A DNA stretch of 36,685 nt, from positions 1 to 36,685 of the forward strand of contig NZ_JRPB02000013.1 in NCBI RefSeq assembly GCF_000765695.2, given 5' to 3'. Numbering within the stretch: the stretch's first letter is position 1; each line of letters opens with the position of its first letter. Made by a program: the position numbers and the translations under genes. Source of the stretch: Helicobacter sp. MIT 11-5569 (GTDB lineage: Bacteria; Campylobacterota; Campylobacteria; Campylobacterales; Helicobacteraceae). Positions 18,088 to 27,028 of the stretch are shown here, one piece after another. Under the pieces are notes generated by a model that was given only the letters and a program-made list of their open reading frames with translations, was not told the DNA's origin and did not search any database.

Positions 18088-19266
18088 ATGAAACTACAAG
18101 CGCGTGATTTTCTTTGGCTTTTTGTTTTATGTTGCTTAAGTTTAGGCTCGCTTTTATGGCTACTTAGCACGCTTAGTATTAGTTATGATGAAGCAAAAGA
18201 GTTTTTCAACCCTAGTAGCTTTGGGGGATTTGCTGGGGCGTATAGTGTGCGTCTTTTTGGACAAAATGATTTTGCCTTGCGCTTGCCTTTTTTGTTGCTA
18301 CATTTCTGCAATGCATCTTTAATGTTTTATCTTTCCAAAGGATTTCTAAAACGTCCTAGTGATGCAATTTTTGCCACATTACTTTTTTGCTTACTTCCGG
18401 GTGTAAATGCAGTTGCGCTGCTTGTTTCAAATGCTGGAATCGTGATATTTTTTACTCTTTTGCTTTGTATTTTTGTGCAAAAATACGAAAAGATTCCTTT
18501 TTGGCTACTTATTGTTTTAGCTTTTATTGATGCAAGTTTTGCGCTCTTGTTTCTTGCGTTAATTTTTTATGCCATTGCACGCAAAGAGACTAAATTGATT
18601 CTTATTTATCTAATTTTATTTGCGCTTAATATGTATTGTTTTGGATTAGAAATTGGCGGACACCCAAAAGGATATTTTTTGGATACAAATGGGCATTTAA
18701 TGTTGATTTTCTCCCCACTTTTGTATCTATATTTTCTCTATATGCTTTATCGCTACTTTAATGCAAAAACAAAACCTTTAATGTGGTATATCTCCCTTTG
18801 TGCGCTTATGTTTATTTGGCTTTTATCTTTGCGCCAAAGAGTGCAAATTGAGCTTTTTGCCCCTTTTTTACTTTTAGGGATTCCGCTTATGGTGAGTTTG
18901 TATTTCTCTGGATTGCGCGTGAGGCTTCCGCAATTTCGCGCACGTTATAGAATCCCATTTTTAGCTACCTTTATCGTGCTTTTAGCAGTATCTGCTACAT
19001 TATTTTTATCCAAACCACTTTTTGTCTTTTTGCCACAGGCAAACGAGCATTTTGCCTATCGCCATTTTATCGCCAAAGAGCTTGCGCAAGCACTTGAATC
19101 TAAAGGCATCAAAAGTATCAAAACAGATGCAAAAATGCAAGAGCGTTTGAAGTTTTATGGAATCTCTAAAGGCGGCGCAACACTTTATGATACCCCTAAA
19201 AATGACGCTTTAAAGATTCCGATTCTTTATTATAATAAAACGATTGTTACTTTTTATCTGAAATGA
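18088..19266 (+). CDS. Polytopic membrane protein, glycosyltransferase family 39-like
   Basis: A 392-residue inner-membrane protein with about ten hydrophobic spans. The first periplasmic loop carries SISYDEAKEFFN, placed like the D-E acceptor site of PMT/ArnT (GT39) enzymes that use polyprenyl-phosphate sugars. YSVRLFGQNDFALRLPFLLL follows, as in that family. The start at 18088 follows a TAGGAAAACA site. A longer open frame overlapping ilvA has no signal for initiation and adds a non-membrane stretch. A similar integral-membrane gene lies near ilvA in Campylobacter, from memory. The sugar and target are unknown. Confidence 0.75.
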   Translation: MKLQARDFLWLFVLCCLSLGSLLWLLSTLSISYDEAKEFFNPSSFGGFAGAYSVRLFGQNDFALRLPFLLLHFCNASLMFYLSKGFLKRPSDAIFATLLFCLLPGVNAVALLVSNAGIVIFFTLLLCIFVQKYEKIPFWLLIVLAFIDASFALLFLALIFYAIARKETKLILIYLILFALNMYCFGLEIGGHPKGYFLDTNGHLMLIFSPLLYLYFLYMLYRYFNAKTKPLMWYISLCALMFIWLLSLRQRVQIELFAPFLLLGIPLMVSLYFSGLRVRLPQFRARYRIPFLATFIVLLAVSATLFLSKPLFVFLPQANEHFAYRHFIAKELAQALESKGIKSIKTDAKMQERLKFYGISKGGATLYDTPKNDALKIPILYYNKTIVTFYLK

Positions 19267-19946
19267 TTTTAATGTTGCGTCCCGCATTTAGCCTTTTTGA
19301 AACGTTGCTTGTTTTAGCCATTCTTAGCATTTTTGCCACATTAGGTTTTGTATGGTTACCAGATTCCAAACTGCATTTAGCGCAAAACCAAATCATCATG
19401 CATTTGCAATACACGCGCTATTTAAGCCTAAATACAACTAAACACATCACACAAAGTGCTTTTTGTCAAAGCGATTTTTGCGAAGATGAACGCAAGCGTT
19501 GGGAAGAAAGCTTATGGAGATTGCAATTTTCACCCTTGCAGGATATTGGCTATGCCTATTATATTTTTAGCGATTCTGCGCGCGCAGTTAAAACAAAGCA
19601 TTTTGATGACCGCCCGCGCGATAAACAAGAAATTGCTAGAGATTTACTAGATAATAGATATTTAAATGTTTATAATGTCGATAATTCTAAATTTGCAAAT
19701 CCTTTACGCAATGGAGATTTAGCAATCACAAAACGCTATGGAATCAAAGAGGTAAAATTTTTTGGAGGATGTGGGGAAGGAAATGAAGCAAGAATCTTAT
19801 TTGATGAGCAAGGATTCTTGCGTTGCAAAAACCCTTATAAAAAACCTGAAGCCCCAAAAGGACCTGTATTTTTACTGCTTACAAATCAAAGTGGGCAATC
19901 TGTTAAAATTTGCATTTTAGAGAGTGGCTTTATCCAAAAATGCTAA
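19263..19946 (+). CDS. Type II/IV pseudopilin-like protein
   Basis: A 227-residue protein with a class III prepilin signal: a short basic start (MILMLRPA), then a cleavage-type site before FSLFETLLVLAILSIFATLG, with the conserved glutamate at +5 of the mature chain. The residue before the cut is alanine rather than the usual glycine. The rest is a soluble domain with cysteine pairs (FCQSDFCEDE near residue 70; GGCGEGNEARILFDEQGF, then LRCKNP). Such proteins build pseudopili of secretion or DNA-uptake machines, but no other pilus gene is in the window. It overlaps the end of the GT39-like gene by four bases. A second ATG (MLRPAF) at 19272 is also possible. Confidence 0.8.
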   Translation: MILMLRPAFSLFETLLVLAILSIFATLGFVWLPDSKLHLAQNQIIMHLQYTRYLSLNTTKHITQSAFCQSDFCEDERKRWEESLWRLQFSPLQDIGYAYYIFSDSARAVKTKHFDDRPRDKQEIARDLLDNRYLNVYNVDNSKFANPLRNGDLAITKRYGIKEVKFFGGCGEGNEARILFDEQGFLRCKNPYKKPEAPKGPVFLLLTNQSGQSVKICILESGFIQKC

Positions 19947-19963
19947 ATTTAATTTTTTTGTGT

Positions 19964-19969
19964 TACAAT
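19964..19969 (+). promoter_or_regulatory. -10 box of the ksgA-rnj promoter
   Basis: TACAAT 24 bases before the proposed ATT start of ksgA, in the 47-base gap after the pseudopilin gene. Transcription from here would give a leader of only about 15-20 bases that contains the AAGG ribosome site. Confidence 0.4.
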
Positions 19970-19993
19970 TAGCAATTTTTAAGGCGTGATAAC

Positions 19994-20788
19994 ATTAAAA
20001 CAAAACAAAGTTTAGCAAAAAAGCATTTTGGACAGAATTTTTTAGAAGATGAAAATGTCTTAAATGCGATTATCCAATCCATTCCCAAAATGGAACAAAA
20101 TATTGAGCTTATAGAAATTGGGGCTGGCTTAGGTGATCTAACAAATAAGCTATTAAGCTTAGGGAATATCACTGCTTATGAAGTTGATAAGGAATTAATT
20201 CCTTATTTGCAAAATCGCTTTAGCAATGCGCTAAAGAGTGGGCATTTACGCCTTGAGATTGGTGATGTATTAGAGATTTGGGATAGTCAAAGTTTGCGCA
20301 AGAAACCTTATTTTCTTGTAGCAAACTTACCCTATTATATCGCAACATTACTTGTGGTAAAAACCATCAAAGACCCCCTATCTAAAGGCTGTGTCGTGAT
20401 GACACAAAAAGAAGTCGCGGAAAAATTCTGCGCAGAGTGTGGAGAAAGTAATTTTAGCGCATTAAGCGTGCTAACACAAAGCGTAGGCGAGGCAACACTG
20501 CTCTTTGATGTGCCTCCTAGTGCTTTTGTGCCGCAGCCTAAGGTTACTTCTTCGGTGTTTTTGCTAGAAAAATTAGCAAACCCACCAATTTTTAAGGAAT
20601 TGGAACATTTAGAATCTTTATTGAAAGTCGCCTTTAGCGCACCTAGAAAAACGATTCTAAATAATCTAAGTAAAGCTTATCCAAAACAAACAATTATAGA
20701 TGCTTTACAATCTTTAGCAATAGCCTCTAGCAAACGACCTCATGAGATTGATACTCTAAATTATCACCGACTTTTGAAAATTTTATAA
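19994..20788 (+). CDS. ksgA: 16S rRNA dimethyladenosine transferase (A1518/A1519), ATT start
   Basis: Dimethylates two adenosines in helix 45 of 16S rRNA late in 30S assembly. The conserved beginning (KTKQSLAKKHFGQNFLEDEN) lies upstream of the first ATG, which is at 20090. Between an in-frame TAG at 19970 and that ATG there is no ATG, GTG, TTG or CTG. The only suitably placed start is the ATT at 19994, with AAGG nine bases upstream. From there the protein is 264 residues, the family's normal length. SAM-binding motif I is IEIGAGLGDLT; the catalytic motif is NLPYYIATL. Later blocks PPSAFVPQPKVTSSVF and FSAPRKTILNNL also fit. It is followed by rnj after 11 bases, as in H. pylori. Confidence 0.9.
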   Translation: MKTKQSLAKKHFGQNFLEDENVLNAIIQSIPKMEQNIELIEIGAGLGDLTNKLLSLGNITAYEVDKELIPYLQNRFSNALKSGHLRLEIGDVLEIWDSQSLRKKPYFLVANLPYYIATLLVVKTIKDPLSKGCVVMTQKEVAEKFCAECGESNFSALSVLTQSVGEATLLFDVPPSAFVPQPKVTSSVFLLEKLANPPIFKELEHLESLLKVAFSAPRKTILNNLSKAYPKQTIIDALQSLAIASSKRPHEIDTLNYHRLLKIL

Positions 20789-20799
20789 AAGGCGGAACA

Positions 20800-22812
20800 A
20801 TGGAAGAACAACCAACAAACACAAACCCACAACCAAATCGCGACCCAAATAATCGCAGATTTAAACCGCGCCCAAAAGGTGCAAGCAAAATGGAATCTCA
20901 CAAAGAAAACAATGAAGGGCAAAAAGAATCTCAAAAAACTCAACCCCGCAACAGACACAATCCGCGCTTCAAAAAAGAACAAGAGAAAAATGACACAACC
21001 CCGCGCGAAAATCGTCCAAAGCAACACCATAACAAGAACTATGGAAATGGTGCTACACAAGCTTCAAACCTAGAATTGCGTAAAGCCGTAGAGTTAAATG
21101 CAAAAATCCATGAAGATGCTCTTGCTCCACATTCTAAAATAGAATTTAATCCAAATGGCAAAGTGCGTATCACTCCACTAGGTGGCTTGGGAGAAATCGG
21201 CGGAAATATGACTGTGATTGAGACGCAAAATTCTGCGATTATCATTGATGCGGGAATGAGTTTCCCTGATGAAAGTATGCATGGCGTGGATATTTTAGTG
21301 CCTGATTTTAGCTATCTTGAAGTTATAAAAGATAAAGTTGCTGGCATTATCATCACGCACGCACACGAAGACCATATCGGTGCAATGCCCTATTTGTTTA
21401 AAAAATACCAATTTCCAATCTATGGCACAGCTCTGCCCTTAGGGCTAATTGGCTCTAAATTTGATGAGCATGGGCTTAAAAAATTTCGCTCGCTATTCCG
21501 CGCAGTAGAAAAGCGCAAACCAATAAGAATCGGAGAATTTGAAATTGAGTGGATTCATATCACGCACTCTATTGTGGATTCTAGCGCGCTAGCGATTAAA
21601 ACAGAAGCAGGATTAATCTTTCACACCGGAGATTTTAAGATTGACCACACGCCAATTGATGGCTATCCCACAGATTTAAACAGAATCGCACATTATGGAG
21701 AACAAGGCGTGCTATTACTCCTTAGTGATTCGACAAATTCACATAAAAGCGGCTATACGCCAAGTGAAGCGAGTGTTGGACCTGCATTCGATTTGCTCTT
21801 TTCTCGCGCAAAAGGACGTGTAATTATGAGCACATTTAGCTCTAACATTCATCGCGTGTATCAAGCCATTCAACATGGGATTAAATACAACCGAAAAGTC
21901 TCCGTTATTGGGCGTTCTATGGAGAAAAACCTAGAAATTGCTAGAACTTTAGGTTATATTGATTTGCCCCAAAATATTTTTATTGAAGCACACGAAGTTG
22001 CAAAATACCCAGATGAAGAAGTGCTAATTGTAACAACTGGCTCACAAGGGGAGACAATGAGCGCACTTTATCGTATGGCTACAGATGAGCACAGACATAT
22101 TAAAATCAAGCCAACCGATACAATTATTCTTTCTGCAAAAGCGATTCCGGGTAATGAAGGCTCTGTATCCAACATCTTAAACTTCCTAAACAAAGCAGGA
22201 GCAAAAGTTTATTATCAAGACTTTAGTGAGATTCATACAAGCGGACATGCAGCACAAGAAGAACAAAAGCTTATGCTTCGCCTTGTAAAACCAAAGTTTT
22301 TCTTGCCAGTGCATGGGGAATACAACCATATTTTAAAACACAAAGAAACTGCGATTTCTTGTGGAGTTAATGAGCGCAATATTTTCCTTATGGAAGATGG
22401 CGACCAAGTAGAAATTGCACACAACTATTTGCGCAAAGTGCGTAGTGTAAAAACTGGCAAAACTTATATTGACAATCAAGTTAATACCACAATTGCTAAT
22501 GATGTGATTTTAGATAGACAAAATCTAGCAGAAAATGGAATCTTGATTGTTAATGTGGAATTCAACAAAGAGAAAAACTCTCTAAATGCTAAACCACGCA
22601 TTCATAGTATGGGAATCATCTCTAGCAAAGAAACGCTAGCGTTTAATAAAGAAATGGAAGATTTTTTTACTCTTTTTACAAAAAATTGCAAAAAAGAGCT
22701 TTACAATAACCAAAAAGCTATGGAAAACGAGCTAAGGGGTGCTTTAAGAAAGCTTATGTTTAAAAAGATAAAAAAATACCCTACAATTATCCCTATGGTT
22801 ACCCTAGTTTAG
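20800..22812 (+). CDS. rnj: Ribonuclease J
   Basis: Metallo-beta-lactamase-type exo/endoribonuclease, the main mRNA-decay enzyme of Helicobacter, where it works with the RhpA helicase in polysomes. The 670-residue protein has a disordered, basic, N/Q/K-rich extension over about residues 1-115, as in H. pylori RNase J. It then has the metal site HAHEDHIGAMPYL (about 186), HTGDFKID, LLLSDSTNS, the beta-CASP region (TTGSQGETMSALYRMA) and HTSGHAAQEEQ, followed by FLPVHGEYNH. The C-terminal tail ends in a basic helix. AAAGGCGG lies before the ATG, and the gene forms an operon with ksgA. Confidence 0.96.
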   Translation: MEEQPTNTNPQPNRDPNNRRFKPRPKGASKMESHKENNEGQKESQKTQPRNRHNPRFKKEQEKNDTTPRENRPKQHHNKNYGNGATQASNLELRKAVELNAKIHEDALAPHSKIEFNPNGKVRITPLGGLGEIGGNMTVIETQNSAIIIDAGMSFPDESMHGVDILVPDFSYLEVIKDKVAGIIITHAHEDHIGAMPYLFKKYQFPIYGTALPLGLIGSKFDEHGLKKFRSLFRAVEKRKPIRIGEFEIEWIHITHSIVDSSALAIKTEAGLIFHTGDFKIDHTPIDGYPTDLNRIAHYGEQGVLLLLSDSTNSHKSGYTPSEASVGPAFDLLFSRAKGRVIMSTFSSNIHRVYQAIQHGIKYNRKVSVIGRSMEKNLEIARTLGYIDLPQNIFIEAHEVAKYPDEEVLIVTTGSQGETMSALYRMATDEHRHIKIKPTDTIILSAKAIPGNEGSVSNILNFLNKAGAKVYYQDFSEIHTSGHAAQEEQKLMLRLVKPKFFLPVHGEYNHILKHKETAISCGVNERNIFLMEDGDQVEIAHNYLRKVRSVKTGKTYIDNQVNTTIANDVILDRQNLAENGILIVNVEFNKEKNSLNAKPRIHSMGIISSKETLAFNKEMEDFFTLFTKNCKKELYNNQKAMENELRGALRKLMFKKIKKYPTIIPMVTLV

Positions 22813-22830
22813 CCTACAATGTAGGCTAAA
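22808..22830. terminator. Inverted repeat between rnj and mnmA, possible terminator
   Basis: TTTAGCCTAC and GTAGGCTAAA form a ten-base stem with a three-base loop that includes the rnj stop codon. It sits between convergent genes, but neither side has a run of Us, so intrinsic termination is uncertain. It may mark a 3' end or protect the mRNA. Confidence 0.4.
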
Positions 22831-22838
22831 TGGGCTAG

Positions 22839-23882
22839 CTATAAAATAAATCCTCCACCAAGCACTTTAGAACCCTCATACAATACAAGAGCTTGCCCGC
22901 TTGCCACGCCATAAACAGGCTCTTCTAAATGCGCAACAATCACTTCTTTTTTTTCTTCTTCAATGAGCTTAATCTTAGCTTTTGCTTTGTGGCTTTTATA
23001 ACGGATTTTCACTTCACATTCTAATGGATTATCCCCTTTAAAATACTCTTTTGAGAGAGAAAAATTAGCCGCACGCACTTCTTTTGTCGCCAGTGATTCC
23101 TTATCCCCTACGACAATCGTGTTATTTTGTGGGTTAATCTTTAGCACATAATGTGGAGTTAAAGCACCTTGAATCGTAAAGCCTTTGCGCTTGCCAATCG
23201 TATATTGCATATAACCCTTATGCGTGCCAATAACATTTCCTTGCGCATCTAGCACATCACCTTTAACTTCTGTGGCATAATGCTTATTTAGCACATCAAT
23301 ATAAGAATTTTCTACAAAACAAATTTCTTGAGAATCTTTATAAGTCTCTAGTGTGCCAAGCCAAGAAAGTTCTTTAAGAGCCACAGGCTTAATCTCTTCT
23401 TTAATCTTATCACCAAGTGGAAAAATAATGCGCGGAATCCACTCTTGTTTTAACCCAAAAAGAAAATAACTTTGGTCTTTGTGTATATCTGCACCTTGTG
23501 CGATTCTGCCTTCTTTAACCTGCGCATAATGCCCAGTAGCGACATAATCAAACCCCATTTTATCTGCCAAATCAAATGCGATTCCAAATTTAACAAAGGG
23601 GTTACACATCGCACAAGGGTTTGGCGTTAAGCCTTTTTTATAAGATTCCACAAAATAATCATACACCTTTGCTTTAAAAAGTTCGTGCTCATCAATAATA
23701 GAATATTCTATATTTAAATGCTGTGCGCATTTTTGGATATTGCGCACAAAATAAGCATGCTTTTCTTCTTTGTCATGCAGCTTTAAATACACTCCATACA
23801 CCAAATAACCTTGTTTTTGTAGCAGATACGCACAATAGCTAGAATCCACACCGCCACTCATCAACAACAAAACTTTTTTCAT
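22839..23882 (-). CDS. mnmA: tRNA-specific 2-thiouridylase
   Basis: Adds sulfur at position 2 of the wobble uridine (s2U34) in Lys, Glu and Gln tRNAs. The 347-residue protein has the PP-loop [16 protein letters not shown] at residues 6-21. The first catalytic cysteine lies in [13 protein letters not shown], then ATGHYAQV and DQSYFLFGL. The second is in [12 protein letters not shown]. The C-terminal beta-barrel is present ([24 protein letters not shown]). It is the last gene of the long minus-strand series that begins at aroQ, two bases after the flavin-binding protein gene. The convergent rnj lies 26 bases away. Confidence 0.96.
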   Translation of the reverse strand: MKKVLLLMSGGVDSSYCAYLLQKQGYLVYGVYLKLHDKEEKHAYFVRNIQKCAQHLNIEYSIIDEHELFKAKVYDYFVESYKKGLTPNPCAMCNPFVKFGIAFDLADKMGFDYVATGHYAQVKEGRIAQGADIHKDQSYFLFGLKQEWIPRIIFPLGDKIKEEIKPVALKELSWLGTLETYKDSQEICFVENSYIDVLNKHYATEVKGDVLDAQGNVIGTHKGYMQYTIGKRKGFTIQGALTPHYVLKINPQNNTIVVGDKESLATKEVRAANFSLSKEYFKGDNPLECEVKIRYKSHKAKAKIKLIEEEKKEVIVAHLEEPVYGVASGQALVLYEGSKVLGGGFIL

Positions 23883-23883
23883 T

Positions 23884-24297
23884 TTATTCCTTTATATAGA
23901 TCACTTTTTTTAAAAGAGCATTATTTGTGTATTTTGCCCACAAAATATCAAGAGCAAAAATCTCACCACTTCCAAGCCTAGCAAAAGGAAATCTTGCGTA
24001 GTAGGCTTTTTTTTCTTTTGCTAATGCTTTGCGAAAATACGCTTTGATTTGAATACCTTCAATTTTGCTTAAATTTTTAGAATCTTTAGCGATAGTTACG
24101 CTGATATTTGGATTAAGTTCTGCAAGTTTAATATGTTTAGAATCCGCACTGCTTTTTATTAGCAGAGATTCTACCATAAAGGCATAATAGCAACTTGCAC
24201 TATAAACACCTATTGCAGCCAAATCTTGCTCACAATCAATAACACTTAAAGTTAATAAATGCGAATTTGCAAGGAATTTTTTAATTTTTTCATCCAT
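23884..24297 (-). CDS. Pyridoxamine 5'-phosphate oxidase-fold protein (UPF0306/YhbP-like)
   Basis: A 137-residue protein with the split-barrel flavin-binding fold, similar to YhbP-type members. The start, [20 protein letters not shown], is the usual first helix and strand. Later, [22 protein letters not shown] matches the family's S-x-x-x-K-H-x-x-L-x-x-N-P-x-V pattern, and [13 protein letters not shown] matches its G-x-Q-I-x-G strand. The substrate is unknown. The start at 24297 is preferred over a TTG ten codons upstream because the protein then begins at the conserved helix, although the ribosome site is weak. It ends one base before the mnmA start. Confidence 0.78.
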   Translation of the reverse strand: MDEKIKKFLANSHLLTLSVIDCEQDLAAIGVYSASCYYAFMVESLLIKSSADSKHIKLAELNPNISVTIAKDSKNLSKIEGIQIKAYFRKALAKEKKAYYARFPFARLGSGEIFALDILWAKYTNNALLKKVIYIKE

Positions 24298-24334
24298 GTG
24301 CGAAATTTTAGCCAAAAAGGCTTGCAAAAAAAAG

Positions 24335-25456
24335 TTATTTATTTTGTGCTTTTGCAGCCTTTAGCATATCAAAAAGCGGTGTAGCGTCATATTGTATGAT
24401 TTTTTGCTCCATCAATCTTAAATAAGGCACGATATTTTGAGCATTTAAAATAAACGCATTTTGCGCAATTGCATCAAGGTGAAAGGAGTTTAGATTATGG
24501 TAGTAATGGTATAAATCATTATAATTTGCGATATTATCTGCATAATCTAAATGGTCAAATCCATAAAATTTAATATTATCAAATTGCTCACAATAAGGTA
24601 TCAGCCAAGACATAATTTGCGCCCAAGCATAAAAATTTTGTGGTGGCGCCAATCTGTAACTTAGACGCGAATAAGTTGGAATAATAATATGAAATTGTGT
24701 TTGTGGATTGTCTTGAACAAAACGAATAAAATGTGCGTTAATGTGATTTGCAATAGGGCTTATATCAAAGGTTTGATTGATAGGTTGGAATGGTGGTAAT
24801 GCGTCAATTTGAGACAAAGCATTAACAATATCTTTAATTCTAGGGTCATTGTGGTATTGAATCCAATTTTGAAAACCCCCAAAAAGTTTAAAAGTTTCTG
24901 GTGAATTTTCCAAAGAAGTTAAGCGATGAATATCTGTATATTCCCCAACGCACTCTTTTTTATGGGAGAAAGTAAGGGCACAAAGTAAAAACTCTGCATT
25001 AAAATATGTTTTAAAATCATTAAATGGATTATCATCATACAAATAGCTAAATTTTGTTGTATCTAACTCTAAAGTGCTTAATAACATTAATCCGTCTATA
25101 GTATAAAGGATAGATTTTGGTTTTTTATGGCGGAATAAATAATCTAAAATAACAGCTCTTTCATTAAATCTTGAACCATTTAAAGAAATATTTATCCAAT
25201 TATCTCCTAACTTTTCTGTGGCTTCAGTAGAGGAAGTTCCCATAAACATAGAGCTACCTAAAATAAAAGAATCAAACTCATAATGGTCAATAATACCCCT
25301 ATCTTGCATTCTCATATCATTAAAAAATGTAGTTTCTCTAAAGTAAGGTTTGTGATAAATTTGAAATGGGTCATAAATGTATAGCAAGATTCCAAGTGGA
25401 ATTAAAACAAATAGTGGAATCACAAAGACTAAAAGCAAATATTTTTTATAAGACAT
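24335..25456 (-). CDS. Membrane-anchored SGNH/DltD-like partner of the MBOAT acyltransferase
   Basis: A 373-residue protein with one N-terminal membrane span (about residues 5-28) and a large periplasmic domain. FILGSSMFMG (S68/S69) looks like the nucleophile block of SGNH hydrolases, and DLYHYYHN at 314-321 gives a D-x-x-H pair late in the chain, as expected for the acid and base. Such proteins are the periplasmic transferases or esterases that work with MBOAT channels in O-acetylation (AlgI with AlgJ/X, PatA with PatB, DltB with DltD). It begins eight bases after the MBOAT stop, which supports the pairing. The glycan target is unknown, and catalytic residues are assigned by pattern only. 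Confidence 0.75.
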   Translation of the reverse strand: MSYKKYLLLVFVIPLFVLIPLGILLYIYDPFQIYHKPYFRETTFFNDMRMQDRGIIDHYEFDSFILGSSMFMGTSSTEATEKLGDNWINISLNGSRFNERAVILDYLFRHKKPKSILYTIDGLMLLSTLELDTTKFSYLYDDNPFNDFKTYFNAEFLLCALTFSHKKECVGEYTDIHRLTSLENSPETFKLFGGFQNWIQYHNDPRIKDIVNALSQIDALPPFQPINQTFDISPIANHINAHFIRFVQDNPQTQFHIIIPTYSRLSYRLAPPQNFYAWAQIMSWLIPYCEQFDNIKFYGFDHLDYADNIANYNDLYHYYHNLNSFHLDAIAQNAFILNAQNIVPYLRLMEQKIIQYDATPLFDMLKAAKAQNK

Positions 25457-25464
25457 ATAAATTC

Positions 25465-27019
25465 CTAGAAATTAAAATAAATAAATTCCACATAAGGAGT
25501 AACTGCAAGAGAAACCAAAGCAGCATAAAATAAGATTCCTGTAAATATTGCTTGTTTTAGGTTTGGCTTAAAGGAATCAAGCTTTTGCATCGAGTTTGAA
25601 AAGCCTAAAACAAGCACAAAAGCAAGAATAAGAAGTCCTAATGCTCTATCATTTGCATTTATTGCGTGTAATAACTCACCTATCTTATAAGCTTTCTGCG
25701 GCAACTCAACCCACACAATCCCAAACATTCCTTGCAACAAATGCAATGCTCCTTGTAAATTCTCTGCTCTAAAAAATACCCAAGTAATGTTGATAAAGTT
25801 AAAAGTAACAATCCAACATAAAACTTTATAAAAACGGCTTTGCAAAAATGCACTTTTTTGTAAATTTAGAGATTCTAAAAGCATTCCATAAACCCTATGC
25901 AAACACATTGCTAGCCCATGTAATGTTCCCCAAATAATAAATCCAAATCCAGCCCCATGCCAAACTCCACTTAAAAATGCAACAACAAAAAGATTCCTAA
26001 GCGTTAGAAGTTTAGAACCCATATTTCCCCCTAAAGGAATATAAAGATAATCTTTTAAAAATCTTCCTAAAGTGATATGCCATTTTCTCCAAAACTCTGT
26101 AATATTTAATGCTTTATAAGGAGAGTTAAAGTTAATCGGTAAAAAGATTCCAAAGAGTAATCCAAGTCCTATTGCCATATCACAATACCCGCTAAAATCA
26201 AAATACAACTGAAAAGTATAAGAAAGTGAGGTTGCCCAAGATTCTGCGATATTTAAAAACTCTCCTTTTTCTACAATGCTAAATCCATTATTCGCCCATT
26301 GTGCAAAACTATCTGCAATCAAAGCTTTTTTGAAAAAACCCATAGAAAAAATAAACACACCCTTAGCAATCCTATCCCATTGCACAAAAGAGTTTTCAAA
26401 GAGTGTTTTAAACTGCGGCATCATTTCTTTATGATGCACAATAGGACCTGCAATAAGCTGTGGAAAAAAGCTAACAAACAAGCAATAATCCAAAAAATCA
26501 ATCTTAAAATAGCTCGCAGAATCGTAATTTTCTTCTAAATCTTTAACATCAATTCTTTTATAACAATCCACCAAAAAAGCAATTTGTTGAAAAGTAAAAA
26601 ACGAAATCGCAAGAGGTAATAAAATATGCGGTAAAGGGATATTGAAGTTAAGAGTTAAAAGATTAGCAATGAGATTGAAATTTTCTAAAAAGAAATCTGT
26701 GTATTTAAAGATTCCAAGTAATGCGAGATTAAAAAAGATTCCACCACAAAGATAAAGCTTAGCTTTTAGGGAATTATGCCCCCCCCCCCACATTAGTAGC
26801 AGAATTCCTTAAAATTAGCGTTGCGATTCCATAATTTACCAAAATAGAAAGCAATAAAAGCCCAAGATATTTTACTTCCCAAAATGCGTAAAAAAATAAA
26901 CTTCCAAATACTAAGAAAAGCTTAGCTAAAAAGTTTTTCTCAAAAAATCTTAAGCCATAAAAACCTAGCAGCATAATCGGCAAAAAGCCAAAGATAAAAA
27001 CATAAGAACTAAAAATCAT
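25465..27019 (-). pseudogene. MBOAT O-acyltransferase, phase-variable, out of frame (OFF) at a G11 tract
   Basis: Membrane-bound O-acyltransferase of the AlgI/PatA/DltB class that passes acyl groups across the inner membrane for acetylation of a polysaccharide. The reading frame starts at 27019 (MIFSSYVFIFGFLPIMLLGF), runs to residue 80, then ends one codon after a run of 11 Gs. The remaining sequence continues in another frame, where SLKAKLYLCGGIFFNLALLG starts the next membrane segment. That part holds the MBOAT hallmarks FWRKWHITLGRFLKDYLYIP and the catalytic histidine in SGVWHGAGFGFIIWGTLHG. With 10 Gs (or 13) the two halves join into one protein of 517 residues at G10, the normal family size. 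It starts nine bases after fliY on the same strand and is followed by the SGNH-like partner. Confidence 0.88.
26779..26789 (-). repeat. Poly-G (11) phase-variation tract
   Basis: Eleven Gs on the coding (minus) strand, read here as eleven Cs, inside the early part of the MBOAT gene. Tracts of this length slip during replication in Helicobacter and Campylobacter. The length seen puts the gene out of frame; losing one G restores it. Confidence 0.92.
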
Positions 27020-27028
27020 AATTTATCT

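Noticed and set aside
20090-20788. ksgA starting at the first ATG (20090)
   Set aside because: This removes the conserved HFGQNFL segment and shortens the enzyme by 32 residues; the open frame continues upstream to a suitable ribosome site.
22808-22830. Strong intrinsic terminator after rnj
   Set aside because: The hairpin is good but lacks a T-run on either side, so I list it only as a possible terminator.
26774-27019. A separate 81-residue membrane protein gene
   Set aside because: It is the N-terminal piece of the MBOAT gene, cut off by the frame at the G11 tract, not an independent gene.
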